The notes: generated by a model from the letters alone, not told the origin. Shown: positions 11,451 to 23,245, counted from the first letter of the stretch. The stretch is 64,000 nt of DNA from Isoetes taiwanensis (GCA_021234155.1 JAJEKV010000006.1:9515003-9579002); one strand, 5' to 3'. Translations and numbers: made by a program.

Positions 11451-12870
11451 TGAATCTGTAACGTTTGCAACTCTACTTGAAGAACTATAGTGATATAAAA
11501 ATAGTACAGTATCTAATGTATACTAGTAATTTTAGGAGGACGAGTTCTTCTTTAGCAGTCAATTGTCATGATAGATGTGATAAATTTCATACAATGCTCG
11601 TTCACATAAAGGTTATAGAAAACTTATCTTTTTTTTTTTTGGATCCAGATTCATTATTTTGATAATCTTTAACTGATGCTACAAAAGTAGAAGTAAAACT
11701 GGTAGTGTAAAATGTAGCTAGAACTAACGTAACAAAAATGAAAAAAAAGAAGAAAAGAAAATGAAAAAAAAATCCGAGGGTTTGGTCATCTTCAATGCCC
11801 AAATAATGTATGGTACATCGACCTTGTAATTGAGAATCGTAGTTCAAGAAGCCCTTATTTGTTTTTGCCATGATGGTCAACACTATAAAATGATGTGGTG
11901 TGCCAAGTATGATCATGATCGTCTTAGGCAAGAAGCATATCATTCATAAATTGACTCAACCATCCCCCAAAAGTGCACCTATTTCAAGAATAGAGAAAAT
12001 ATATGAGAGTTTTTACATAAAGAACTCAATGAATTTTTAGATATATGTGCTTCATACTAGAAACATAGAATAAAAATAGTAGCATGTCCATTGTTTCATT
12101 AGTTTTAATGAATCAAGGCGCAGTAAGATGTTGTCTTTTGCTTTGTAATCAAGCACAATCTCAATGATGAAGGGGATGGATTTTATGTTACTTCAATGTT
12201 CGGTACTTCTACTCGACAATCAATAAAAAAATGGTAAGCACTTATTAAAACAATGTACAATTGGACTTGTAGATGTGTTTGCTTCTTGGGATATCAACAT
12301 GTACGATATCAAGTAGGCTAGAAAGTGTTGTACACATGCTTTTGAAATTTTATTACAGCCTTTAGCAAAACGTCAAAGCAGAGACATCACATGCAAGACA
12401 AAAAGTCCAAACTCAATAGTAAACAGTTTCTAATATGCTCAAAAGTTGGAACTTAAGAAGCATTAGCAAGATAAAAGCTGAAACTTAGGATACCTCAAAA
12501 GTTGCATGTAATGATCAGCGGAGCTGCTACATGCGAGCAAAGAAAAAGGGAGCATTTGGAAAAATCATGTGGGGTTATAATAGCTTTGCCAAATGAGCGT
12601 TGTCTTCGGATAGATTTTGCTATAATCAATTAGCACATTTGCATTATGATCAGTTGTATTGTAGATATGTATTGCAATCTATTGCAAAATGGTTAGATGT
12701 CAATAAGAACAGGGCAGATAGCTAGAGGATTCTGGCAGCTTTTGCACTGGCCGAGGGAAGTTCAGATTTATGGATAGGGATAAACATATTATAGAGAGAA
12801 ACATATTATACGTGGATGGTTGTGCAATGGAAGGGGGGAACATGCCAGGGAGGGACAAGACGGGTGATAC
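11451..12870. other. Unassigned AT-rich spacer
   Basis: No family resemblance was found in any frame. There is a T-run at about 11630-11640 and an A-rich stretch at 11738-11771. The only long open frame (minus strand, 11602-11943) is low-complexity and is not supported as a gene. Confidence 0.5.
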
Positions 12871-12991
12871 GGGACATACGATACGACAAGCGCGGTGACG
12901 AAGACGATGACAGGGCAAGGGAATTGACATTATGGGACATACGATACGACAAGCGCGGTGACGAAGACGATGACAGGGCAAGGGAATTGAC
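12871..12991. repeat. 63-bp tandem duplication
   Basis: Two head-to-tail copies with period 63 (12871-12933 and 12934-12991), starting GGGACATACGATACGACAAG. They are essentially identical over 58 bases. The period is a multiple of three and lies in an open frame (12816-13061), but that peptide is highly charged and is not recognised. Confidence 0.9.
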
Positions 12992-13237
12992 ATGTTTGAG
13001 TGAGCACCACCCAACAAAAGAAGAAAGAGTTGCTAGAGGGTTGAAAGGGGATAAAAACTAACTACATAACAGACTAAGGGCGGGTTTTAATTAATTTTTA
13101 GAGATGAAATTAAATCCCACTATAACGAACCAATGGTAGTAATGGAGTTTTAGGGGACCCATAAAAACGTGCCATTTAACGTGCCACTTAATGAGGCGCA
13201 AAAAAATGCCTCCATTTTATCCTCTTCCCCAGCCTGC

Positions 13238-13243
13238 CACGTG
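13238..13243. promoter_or_regulatory. G-box CACGTG
   Basis: Context GCCACGTGTC, an ABRE/G-box-like core about 1.15 kb upstream of the cyclin ATG. The role is inferred from the motif only. Confidence 0.4.
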
Positions 13244-13482
13244 TCACGCACATATTTCATTTATTCATTATTGCCCTTCTCTTTGAATTATATTTTAGTA
13301 CTAATTATATACTCGTGCGCCTGCCCCAACTCACGGGCCTAACCTACCCACTCGCCGGCTGAATTTATTCACCGGAAATTACTTTCCGGGAAGTACTTTT
13401 CCCATGGCTTTTCGACGGCCCAGATCTGGCCCCGAATTAGAAACCAAAACACATGAATGGGTTACGAAAACAGTAGTCTTAC

Positions 13483-13488
13483 CACGTG
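13483..13488. promoter_or_regulatory. G-box CACGTG
   Basis: Context ACCACGTGCT, about 0.9 kb upstream of the cyclin ATG. Motif match only. Confidence 0.35.
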
Positions 13489-13612
13489 CTATCAACGGTT
13501 TGGATTTGATCCGAAACGCGCGCTTACACGGCAGTCCACACGCTCCGCGGACGGTTCTCACGCTTCCTCGACCCAGATCTGCGTTAGAATTAGGATCGCA
13601 CGGGTGGGAAAA

Positions 13613-13618
13613 CACGTG
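13613..13618. promoter_or_regulatory. G-box CACGTG
   Basis: Context AACACGTGTC, about 0.77 kb upstream of the cyclin ATG. Motif match only. Confidence 0.35.
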
Positions 13619-14388
13619 TCCGGTATTTTTGTATCTGCATTTTCCGTGTCCTGTATTTTCGTAACCGGACACGAGCGTATCATAAAATCGGATTCACCGG
13701 AGCTGAATACACTAGGAAGAAAAAAACGAAGCAGCGAAGGAAGACGGAAAACAGAGCAATTTCGATAGTAGAAGAGCAAGCTTACGAGCTTCAAAACCTA
13801 GCCCACAGGAAGATTTGGAAGCCCCACCCTTTCGCCGGAGTTGGGTTTCTCGGTTTTGGGCATGGCTTCTCCCCTGTAAATTTTTTCTTTAATCTTTGCT
13901 CTTAGCAGAAAATCATCACCTGGGTCGTCCTTGTTCCTGCCGCTGCAACCCTCTCCGGCAGCCCTTATCGTTTATTCTTTTGTTTTTCTTAAGCATCTTG
14001 GACCCCCGAAGCCTCCCCCATCCCATCGTTTCTGACTCCAAATAGTCTCTATCCTTTGCTTGAAGATATCTTTTGTACCAGGCCTGCTGCATTGGATTTG
14101 TTTCAATCAATTGTTTCTCCGTCGATTTGCCCTTTTGCTTTGCTGTATTCACTTGCACACCGGTCCTCTTCAGACAAGGCTGCTTTTCGTATCTTGAAAG
14201 GACATTTGTGGCCCTGTTGGGTATTAATTTTGCTTGAAGTAGCTCGAGATTTACAGTTCGCTCACAAGTATATGCATTCAAAGATAAGCGGAAATCCGTT
14301 CTTCATCTAAAATGCCAGTGTTTGAGATTAAAAAAAAAATGCAATTGTAGCAACAACCAGTTCCTGCATTCTTTACCGTTTGGGGTAG

Positions 14389-15994
14389 ATGGATAATTTG
14401 CTTTGCGCCGAAGAAGCTATTGGGAGCCCCTGGAATGTGGACTCAAATGAGATTTTCTGCAATCTAAAGGAAGAAAATGCTACCGGATTCTTTTTTCCAG
14501 ATCTGCCTGCTCTTGACGATTCTGCATTGATGGGCATTCTGGTCAAAGAGCAAACTCAAACACTGGACGAAGAATACATTTCTATTCTTCGATCACATGA
14601 TATATCTACTGCTCGTTCTAATGCTGTACAATGGATGATCAAGGTATTGATCTTTGAAAAGATCGTAAACTTGCAAATTGATCGAGTTTCTGAGCAAGCA
14701 AAAGGTTTTGTTTTGCAGGTTCGAAATGTATATAATTTTCAGCCTCTCACCGTGGCTCTGGGGGTCAGCTATATGGACCGTTATTTATCTAAGCATCTTA
14801 CGAGGGTAAGCGTTGAACAGAAATGGTTCAAGAATCTACTCGAAATGGTTCAAGAATCTACTCTCGTAGTGTTTTGTATTGGGTTTTGCTTAACTTTGCA
14901 CTTATCACCATGACAGTCCTGGAAAGCTTGGATGATGCATCTCCTTGCGGTAGCTTGTATGTCTTTGGCTGCCAAGATGGAAGAAACAAGCGTTCCCTTG
15001 TTATGCGATTTACAGGTCCTTAGTTTTTCTATCTGCATTTCTTTTTATTGTTGAGACTATCCATCTGAGATTATCCATCTTGCAGAGTGAAGGACTTGAT
15101 CACCTTTTTGAGCCCAAAACCATTCAAAGAATGGAATTAACAGTTTTGAGCTCTCTTGGTTGGAAGATGAATGCCATTACATCATTCCATTACATCCATG
15201 ATTTGCTTCATCGGTTAGACCTTAGTGCTCATCTGCTGAGGTCTTTATCTGCCCGGATTGGAGAACTTGTCCTTGGAACTTATTCAGGTATGGTAGAAGG
15301 ACTATGCTGCTAGAAGTCAATGTATATGGATATGATTTTAAACTTGAGCAGTCTGAATAATGGTCAAATGCATGGATCTGTTTCTGCAGAGCTTGAGTTT
15401 CTTATATTTGGGCCTTCTGTCATTGCCCTTGCGTCTATTGTGTGTGCCTTGGAGGAAATAGTTCCCTTGCAGGCAGAATCTCACAAGTTCAAACTACATT
15501 CAGCTTTACCAATAGATAAGGTAAGCCATAACCATTAGCACAAGTTTAGCAGTAATTTGAGAATCTCAAATGACTAATTTGCTAGAGTTTTTTCTTTTTG
15601 TTTTTAGGGAGAATGGGACAAGTGCTACAAACTTTTAGAAGAGTTGGTTGTGGATCCTATCTGCCAACTTATATCTACAAGCCAGATAGTTGGAAACCCG
15701 AAATCACCTCCTAGCCCTGTTACAGTAGCAGATGTTGGTTGTCAAACAGAGGTAGCTAGGTCAGATTTGAACAGGCATTATGTGGAATGGTCCACTTGCG
15801 TGACAAGGCCGCAGAATGGGTTTGTGGTAACATCTTGTCTAAAATCCAGAAAACGAAAGGTGGATAGAAGTCTTGATGGATTGAGGAGTTGCTGGATGCT
15901 GGAACATCAACCTCGCCTGGTCGGAGTTCTGATACTCCAGCAACTTACTAAAAATCTTAAAAAAAATATTGATTTGGATCCGCTATGTACCTGA
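14389..15994 (+). CDS. CYCD: D-type cyclin, six exons
   Basis: D-type cyclins activate CDKA, and the complex phosphorylates the retinoblastoma-related protein in the nucleus to allow G1/S entry. I place exons at 14389-14643, 14719-14805, 14917-15015, 15086-15287, 15390-15520 and 15608-15994. All introns are GT-AG and the joined frame is open for 386 codons, a normal length. LLCAE at residues 4-8 is the LxCxE motif that binds the retinoblastoma protein. The cyclin box runs from about residue 55 to 165, with NAVQWMIK, PLTVALGVSYMDRYLS and LLAVACMSLAAKMEE (the latter at about 123-137). The C-terminal cyclin fold follows, with IQRMELTVLSSLGWKMNAIT and FGPSVIALASIVCALEE. KSRKRK at 337-342 may be a nuclear signal. 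The last 40 residues look atypical, so a further splice after about 15860 is possible. The first ATG in frame was taken as the start. Confidence 0.88.
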
Positions 15995-17744
15995 TTTGCT
16001 GGTTGGTGGCATTTATTGGGCAAAGTGAAATTGCATGATGCTCTTTGCTGTTACTTGTTCCATTCCATTCAGCCAAGAGATGGTCAGGCATGGAAACTGA
16101 TACAGCTACAGCATCTTATTTATGTTCCTGCTAAAAGTGTGACAAGTCTTTATTGCTTGTACACTACAATTGTTGTGATAAGCTTTTATTGCTTGCATAC
16201 TACAATTGTATTGCTCTATTTGATCAGAGGATCGAATGCTGAACCATGAAGGAAGCTGAGGGCTCTGTACTTAATATATTAACTTTGCTGGTTCCAGGAG
16301 CATAGTGCTTAAGATCTGAAAATTTTGGGAAGAATAATAGGAGTAGCTTTGCAGAGATGGAGCTTTTAACTTATTTGTATTCAGTCAGGTTTATAAAAAG
16401 GCGAAACTCTTAAGGGTACAGCAATGAGCTAGAAGACAATGTGAACAGAAAGTATTGATAATCAAAAATGCTCCTGCTGCTGCTACTGCTGCTATATGTA
16501 ACTTTAGCATATGCTATCTTTTGTACACTGTTTTGAGCATTATATATGATTAAAAATTTGCGTTGTCCTTTTAAGCAAAGCTCAGACTTCTAGCTTGTAT
16601 TATATTCTGGTAGTCTAGTAATGTGCATCAAATAACAGGATTCATAGTACTACAGGTGGCTTACATATCATGCCAGGCTTCTACCTTGTATTATGTTCTG
16701 ATAGTCTAGCAATATGCATCAAATAACAATAAAAAATTGCATCATGGTACAGGTGGTTTACGTATCAAAGTGCATCAAGTTCTAAGTGTAGACAGTATCT
16801 AAGTGCATACACCAAATTAGTATGTACATGGAAGAAAAGCAAGGGATTCTCCAGCTGGTAATGAAGTGAAGGTTTTGTAATGTACAAGCATAATTGAACA
16901 TTTACTCAGAACCTTGTGATGCACAGGAACCAAATGTACTCTTATGTCGTCTGCTGGCTTTATAAGTATTAATAGTGGTCTTGGGATCCTCATGTGTTAG
17001 CTATGCTTTGGAATGTGGAGAAGTGTTGAATATTGGTTGGAGTCCATTGTGAAAGTAATATCATTAAATATGTACAAGTGAAATCAAGCCTTGTACAATA
17101 AAGGGCTTGTATATTTTACCCTTGTTTTGATTTTGGTATTAAAAGCAAAACCTCCAAACAAAAAATGGACAACCCATGACTCCTTTAGTACATTGTCATC
17201 CATGCTTCATCTTTCCACATCCATTTCTAGGGATGGGTAATATTGGTTTCACTAATCTTTGCTTAATAATTGTCCCCAATCAAGCAGTTCTTGCGTTGAA
17301 GTTGAAAACATACAGACATCATCTGACTGCTTTAGTCAAATGTCTTTTCAAACAAACCTTGGATTTTAAGGATTTGTGTCCATCCCTCGGAATGCATAAT
17401 GTTTGTTCCTCTTTATAATTAAGGCTAATTACTTCGACTTGCTTGGATCCCCGACAATGCAATCTCTTTGTTGAGCTATTTCTAAGAATGCAACTCTTGG
17501 CTTCTTTGCCGTGCTACACGCAAATTAGGCAATACATCTTTGGACGATTCCCATGTGAAATCTCCCATAAGATAGCTGGCAACTATCTAGGCAAGAACAA
17601 CAATTTCGGTTGTTATAGTGCAAGTTAAAAAACCTTATAAAAGTATTAATGCTCTATACTATGCAAATGTTGGCAACTCAATTCCCGTTCAAATGTATGT
17701 TCTCTCAACCTATCAATTAAACCACAAAAGTCACAAGCCAGTCA
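15995..17744. other. 3' region of the cyclin gene and spacer
   Basis: No second gene is recognised. The first several hundred bases are probably the cyclin 3' UTR; AATAAA-like hexamers occur near 16727 and 17097 but none is decisive. An approximately 91-bp tandem duplication lies at 16587-16765. The rest is AT-rich. Confidence 0.45.
16587..16765. repeat. Diverged ~91-bp tandem duplication
   Basis: The block starting CTTCTAGCTTGTATTATATT recurs at about 16678 as CTTCTACCTTGTATTATGTT. Both continue into GTGCATCAAATAACA-type sequence and a GTACAGGTGG-like block. The two copies are diverged by substitutions and one insertion. Confidence 0.8.
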
Positions 17745-18020
17745 TAGGTTTGTGGACATATAAAGTAATCTCCAACACCAGCCCCTAATCGCAATTTGAT
17801 CAAATAACACTTGAATCTTGTTGATGTTGTGCAATGATAAAATGTTTCCTTTACTTTTATTATGTCCATTCAAAACTTAATTTTGAGCCTCAATTGGAAG
17901 TAGAAAAACCGTATACAACACCTCCCCCTTTTTTGGAAGACGTTAGACTATTGAAAATCCAAGCCTAAAGACAAATATTAATGCACAAGTGGGATTAAAA
18001 TCTCAGAGGATAATCATGAT
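17745..18020 (-). repeat. Dispersed ~275-bp repeat (inverted partner at 34010-34285)
   Basis: The reverse complement of this segment aligns over nearly its whole length with 34010-34285. Shared blocks include TTTTAATCCCACTTGTGCAT, TTTGAATGGACATAATAAAA and CAAGTGTTATTTGATCAAAT. It has no coding resemblance and may be an end of an unidentified transposon. Confidence 0.75.
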
Positions 18021-18029
18021 CCACCGAGT

Positions 18030-19130
18030 AGGACCACCAGCCTATGAATAAGGAAGGAAGGTTCTTTTATCGTCACAACACACTTAAATAATTCTTAAGG
18101 ATAAATTGTCGCTTGGCAGGAACAAGCGAAGAGCAATGGTAGGCCTTAGCAACTCTATCTTATGCATCCTGAAGGACATCAGTAACAAGAATATCCAAGC
18201 CCTTAAAACACATAATCTTCTGCACTTCCAGATAGAACACAACAACCATCATGATGGTAAGTGAAAGTCTTGGCTCTCAACTTATTTTAAGCATCCGAAT
18301 AAATAGCCAAAAGCACTTGCTGACTTGCCAATGTCACATGAAAAAGAGAAAGCAGCCAAGACTAACAGGCTAAAGGTAATCACATAAAAAGAAATAGTGC
18401 TCAATAGTCTCGACCCTTTGCTTGCATAATGGGCAGAATGCTGACACTCGAGGATCAATTCTGTGGACAAACACATTAACACGAGGGCATCTATGAAGGA
18501 ATCTGCCACCAAAGCACAACCACCTTAGGATGAAGTAGTTTATCCCAAGCCCAAGTCCACATACATCTCCAACTAGGAGGCAGCATGAGCTGAAGGAACC
18601 ACTTAGTAGATGGCTTAAAGGATATCACTATTGACAAGCAAAGATATACATAGAGTTCATGAGCCTATGCTCGTCAACACTTTGGTGGGTCAATAGGATC
18701 CTGAGCAACAATGAGAGTACAAGTAACCTTTTAAACTAAATATCCGTCCCAACCAACCAACCATGTTGCAACTATCAAGATTCCTACTAACCTCTAAGCC
18801 ACCGAAGTTAAGGATGGACCGAGGCACAAAGTGGAATTATTTTCCATAGGTATCCACCAACAAGGAGCACTCAACTGATGACAGGCAATAAGATTGATAT
18901 GAAGTAAGGTCCTTACTGTCTCCCAAGGCTCTAACGAGCCTTTTAAGATGGGGAGGCATACAAAGGACTATCAACAATAAAAAAAGGTTTCCCAAACTAT
19001 GATGTTCGTGGATAATCCCATTGATTAGATTTCCTATTTGCCGATGGTCTGCTCCCCATCTCTGCACAACGGCGGCACTGACGGTGACGAATTACAACAA
19101 TGCTTGGATGGTTAGACTCATTCTAATTAG
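18030..19130 (-). mobile_element. L1-type LINE remnant with zf-RVT domain
   Basis: A second LINE lineage, minus strand. The most legible part is 18560-18390. It reads WDKLLHPKVVVLWWQI, which corresponds to the PKVKxFLWRxL block, and then SAFCPLCKQRVETIEHYFFL followed by Cys. This is the zinc-binding zf-RVT domain that follows reverse transcriptase in seed-plant-type L1 LINEs. Upstream (19070-18600) weaker stretches could be the RT-RNase H connection. Frames are broken throughout, and no RT catalytic motif is seen, so only the 3' end of the element survives. Confidence 0.65.
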
Positions 19131-20373
19131 CAAAGTCGATTGTTAAAAGAATCTGATTTCACATCTTAATCGAGAATCTTAGCTCCATAACATCTATAGT
19201 AGGTCGCATTTTCCCAAGTCAACACTTATGCATCACCATGTCTTGCATGTGAAGCAAGTATAAAGATGCGCCACGAGTTGGAAAAATTAGAATAATAGAG
19301 GGCCAATTCTAGACATTGACATAGGTAGGTTACGTGCCACAATGCTTTTGCATCTAGTGACTATTGATTATGCTATCATCAACTAATTTTAACATAAGCT
19401 CAGGTTGGAAATGTGTAGAAATATGTGGAGCTACTAAGTTTTAATGTTGGATATACTACTTTCAATAAGCACGTCAATACAGAGGAGTTATATCGGTCCA
19501 AATTAGCACCAGAGCTATTATGGTGGGTACATAACATTTTAGGTGATATAAGACGCATACCAAGGTACCTTAATATGTACCAAAACACTATAACTTAGAA
19601 GCTAATTAAAAACTCAGAATTACATTTGCTTAAAAAACTTCTTTTGTCTTTAGACTTATGTCGTCTTGTGAATTTTCTTTGTCAATCTAGTCATTACTGC
19701 ATGTTTGAACTTTGTAATACATATGGGTTTACTTTGTGCAAATGCCGCATAAATTGACATCAAGATGCATCAAGTAACATTGTTTATTTAGGCAGCATTG
19801 ATGAAGAAAACCTTCCACTTTGCATCTATAGTAGATTGTATATTCCAACGAAGGTTTGAGAATGTCAATTTACATCCTTTATGTGCCAGATTTTGTCTTA
19901 TCTTATAGAAGTAGATTATTAAGTAGGAAGTATAATTTAGAAATGCTAGTAGCAACGTAGGCAATAAATGTGGAAGACGTTTGTTTGACTTTATGATTAA
20001 AAGGCATGTAGTCTCTTGTTATTCTAATATAAGCATATAAGTGATGAGATTGGATATACAAAAATCTTTTCTATTCTTACCCACTACACAACCTATGTGT
20101 CTTCCAAGAAAATAATATAAAATGTAGCCCTTGTGGGCATAATCCATAGCAGCAATGGCCCTTGAACATATACTATATAATCAAGACTATACTCATTTCA
20201 ATAAGCATAAAACAAGTTTGGTTCGACGGTGGTATTGAATTGGATACTAAAAAGCAACTATCTCTAGGGCAGTGGGCTACAATTTTCTTTAACATATATT
20301 TCTTTGAAACACATATATCGTTGAAATTTATATTTGAAGAACCTGCTTTTAGTTATAACAACAATTGATTGTG
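19131..20373. other. Unassigned AT-rich spacer
   Basis: I see no recognisable gene, repeat or element boundary in either strand. It is probably decayed transposon sequence. Confidence 0.45.
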
Positions 20374-22100
20374 TAATGCCCCCCGTGTTGTACATATAAT
20401 AATCGGGACCGGAATGTCGTTATGTCGTGTCCACGCAAAACACCCTCCATGTCACCAACACCTCACCATGTTGGAGGAGTATCGACATAATGCAACCATT
20501 AAGTCACTCTAATGTCCATTATACTTTGAAGTCGCATTTACACGCTATACCTCTATACGTGATCTTATAAGGGTCATTATCCACTGGACATTAAGTTAAG
20601 TTAGCTTTAACTACTTGGTTATCTCACTCTAATGTCCATTATACTTTGAAGTCGCATTTACACGCTATACCTTTATAATGATCTTATAAGGGTCATTATC
20701 CACTTTCGCCATTAAGTTAAGTTAGTTTAACTACTTGGTTATCTCTCAATCTAGAAAAAAATTATAGTTTTCCATTGAGGTGGTTAAATTAGAACTAACT
20801 TAATGAAGCATGAATATTTGCATTCCCATCATGCCGAATAAGTTAGAATTTAAAAATTGAATTAAAGCTTGAGTTGATGATTCATACTAATAGTTAAAAT
20901 TTTTAATTAGGTTAGCATTAATTATGCTTGTTTCACATAATCACAATTAAGAATTTATGTTAAGTTAAAGAGAGTTTTGTTACAAAACAAAAATGCCAAC
21001 TACCAACGATGCACACTAATTAAAACACACCTATATAAGGTTAACACAAATGTAGTGCTAGACTTTGCAACTAATTTGTTAGAAACAAGGGGTCCTTCCA
21101 TAGTGGAAACCCTCAGCAATTATTGAAAGAGTATCTATACACAAAATTATATGAAGATGCGTATTCCTAGATGTTGAAGAGGCAACAAGAAATATGCATT
21201 TTCATATAAAACATAAACAACCTAACTATATTGTTACACCTTTCTCACTTAAAAAGTTAGGTCAAGTTAGTGCTTACTTGAGTGATGTGTACCTCTCCTA
21301 GGTCACTTAAGCTCTAGTTTAAAATAAGGGGTCCAGCTAAAGTTTTAATTAAACTTAACTTAACTATTGTTAGTATGAAAGCGACCTTATTAAGTTAACT
21401 ATAGTTAAAATTTAACCAAAGCCTAACTTAACTGGTAGTAAATTAAGTGCTAGTGTGAAAGCAAGTTCCGCTGCAGACATTTAACCTAACTTAATTTGTG
21501 CCGCTGGGAATTGACCCTCAAGGTATGAAAGCCCTTTCACATGGACTCACAACCCTATAGGTGTTGCACCATGGATACACCCCATTGGCCAAACGAGCCA
21601 ACATGTAAACCCTAACATATTTAAGGCAAAACCCCCTAGACCAAGCTCACTTTTCGCTTCATCATCCGCTTCCGCCTCAAATCGCCTCCCGTGTTTGATT
21701 CAAGAATTGTTCTTTCGAAACACAACTTGCAATAGTAGCCTTAGGAGCATACTACATTAGCTTGAAGGGCTTATTGCAAATTACTTGCAAGAGATGTAGA
21801 TCCCGTGAATCGAAGGCAAAGACTACGAGCAGTGTATTTTGGGTAGATAAGTAGGTAATTCATTGGGAAATCCCCTCTAGATGAGTTAGCATATCATATC
21901 TCTAGTAGAGCTATTCTAAAACCCACGCTCTGATCATGAACTCTAATCAATGAACACTAACTCAGAGTTAGATGCGCCGTTCTGGTCGGCTAGAGGGCAA
22001 AATGGGCCGCCTCCCTTCTACGTGCCATCCCAAATGAGATCGTGGAAGGCAAATTCGAGGTAGTGATGCTAGCAAGGTGGATTGACAAGCACCCGTAAGG
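20374..22100 (+). mobile_element. Possible solo LTR of a gypsy-type element
   Basis: The segment starts TGTAATGCCCCCCGTGTTG, contains a TATA-like stretch followed by AAACCCCCTAGACC near 21620-21645, and then a pyrimidine-rich exon-like leader. This layout resembles that of the gypsy2 LTR (60949-62542), which has AAACCCTAGACCC at the corresponding place. I could not find a matching inverted terminus or target-site duplication, so the end is only a guess. The interior holds a 120-bp tandem duplication and many TTAAGTTAA-type motifs. Confidence 0.35.
20504..20743. repeat. 120-bp tandem duplication
   Basis: Two copies with period 120, each beginning TCACTCTAATGTCCATTATA and ending near CTACTTGGTTATCTC. 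They differ by a few small indels. Confidence 0.9.
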
Positions 22101-22552
22101 CAGATGATCAGATGCATATATCTCTTTCTTTTTCCTACGGCTAATCTTTGTGTAAAGGTGTATCACTAACGTGATTTCTTTCTTTGATGCTTCGCATTAT
22201 GTCTACTGCTCCAGTTTAGACACGCTGAAAGGGTAGATCCAAAGATTTTATTTGGAGTCCGGCCTATAAGGCGAAGAAGGAAAGAAGCTGCAAGATTCTG
22301 GAAAAAGATTTGATTTATGTTTACAGATGCCACAACCTGATTCTTGGTGTAAAATGTTGGCCCTTCCATTCCGGGTCTTTTCTTACTAAAGGTGAAGATT
22401 CGATTTTAGTAATTGATGAATCAGAAGATACCTTATGGTCAAGATTTGCAAGGTTAGTTCTCGAAGTTACTTGTTTATGTTGAAGAGATTGGGCTTCTAG
22501 GTTGTATGACGATTGGCTTAATACTTGAAATCTTTTAGCACATTGGTTGTAT
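22101..22552. other. Unassigned spacer
   Basis: No family resemblance. A minus-strand open frame of 130 codons (22321-22713) covers part of it and runs into the tandem repeat that follows; I do not support it as a gene. Confidence 0.4.
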
Positions 22553-22735
22553 TTTTCAAGTATCGCTATGCTTGAAAAAAAAAGCCATTCAAGCCCTGAA
22601 TTTGGTAATCGACGCCAAATTTTCCTCTCAATGGATATAGAATTTTTCAAGCAATCGCTATGCTTGAAAACCTTCAAGTTTAAACTTGAATGTAATTTGG
22701 CAATCGATGCCAAATTCCCATTGAATCTACCGCCG
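22553..22735. repeat. ~93-bp tandem duplication with TTCAAG/CTTGAA arms
   Basis: Two copies (about 22553-22645 and 22646-22735). Each has TTCAAG, an ATCGCTATG centre and CTTGAA, which form a short inverted repeat. Each then has a TTTGG-AATCGA-GCCAAATT block. Confidence 0.75.
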
Positions 22736-22739
22736 ATCC

Positions 22740-23156
22740 GTCTTCTTCAACATCACATGCTTGAGAAGTGTGCTAAATCATAATCGATATGCCCGAATTT
22801 CATTCCATTGGCTATTCTCATACAGATTTGCAACTTGCATGGAACAAAGTTTCTTCTATTCCAAAGGGGTCGTGGCATTTGCACATTCTTCAAGATAAGA
22901 GTTATTATTTCCGTGGCCTTCGGCTACTTTGGATCATCTTCTATAACTGGATAATGATGCGTATGGATGTTATGGACTATTCCGTGATATCGCCTACAAG
23001 AGCAAGTTATGAGCTTCATGTGTAATTTGCTTCTAGAGTAATCAATAAGTTTCTCAACATATAGAATGAAGAAGTTGAGATTACTCCCATAGTAATTTCT
23101 ATATGCTTGAAACATTGTACTTTTCTCTTATATATAAAATATAAAATTTTTATCTT

Positions 23157-23191
<35 letters not shown>
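22740..23191 (+). other. Segment ending in a 34-base poly(A) run
   Basis: The segment ends at 23158-23191 in 34 uninterrupted A residues preceded by AATATA-type sequence. This is the hallmark of a retroposed transcript (processed copy, SINE or LINE 3' end). A 78-codon open frame at 22789-23025 has no recognised domain. No target-site duplication was found by eye. Confidence 0.4.
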
Positions 23192-23193
<2 letters not shown>

Positions 23194-23245
23194 ATCAAGG
23201 AAGATATACGATATGCCCGCTGATCATTGGTTGCATCTTCTTGTG

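Larger units (their letters stand above)
13062..14388 (+). promoter_or_regulatory. Upstream region and probable 5' leader of the cyclin gene
   Basis: This region separates the LINE block from the cyclin start codon. Three CACGTG hexamers (G-box type) lie at 13238-13243, 13483-13488 and 13613-13618; in plants such boxes bind bZIP and bHLH factors. From about 13700 the sequence turns into purine-rich and then pyrimidine-rich tracts like a plant 5' leader, possibly with an intron. No TATA box is clear and the transcription start cannot be placed. Open frames at 13404-13794 overlap each other and have no family resemblance. Confidence 0.45.

Noticed and set aside
13404-13794. Overlapping open frames upstream of the cyclin gene
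   Set aside because: They lie on both strands over the same GC-rich promoter region with no domain, so they are probably chance.
18282-18512. 76-codon hydrophobic frame taken as a membrane protein
   Set aside because: The same bases in another minus-strand frame give the zf-RVT motif of a LINE; the hydrophobic reading is a shadow.
20374-22100. Full LTR element around the possible solo LTR
   Set aside because: No gag or pol resemblance on either side and no second LTR, so only a low-confidence solo LTR is kept.
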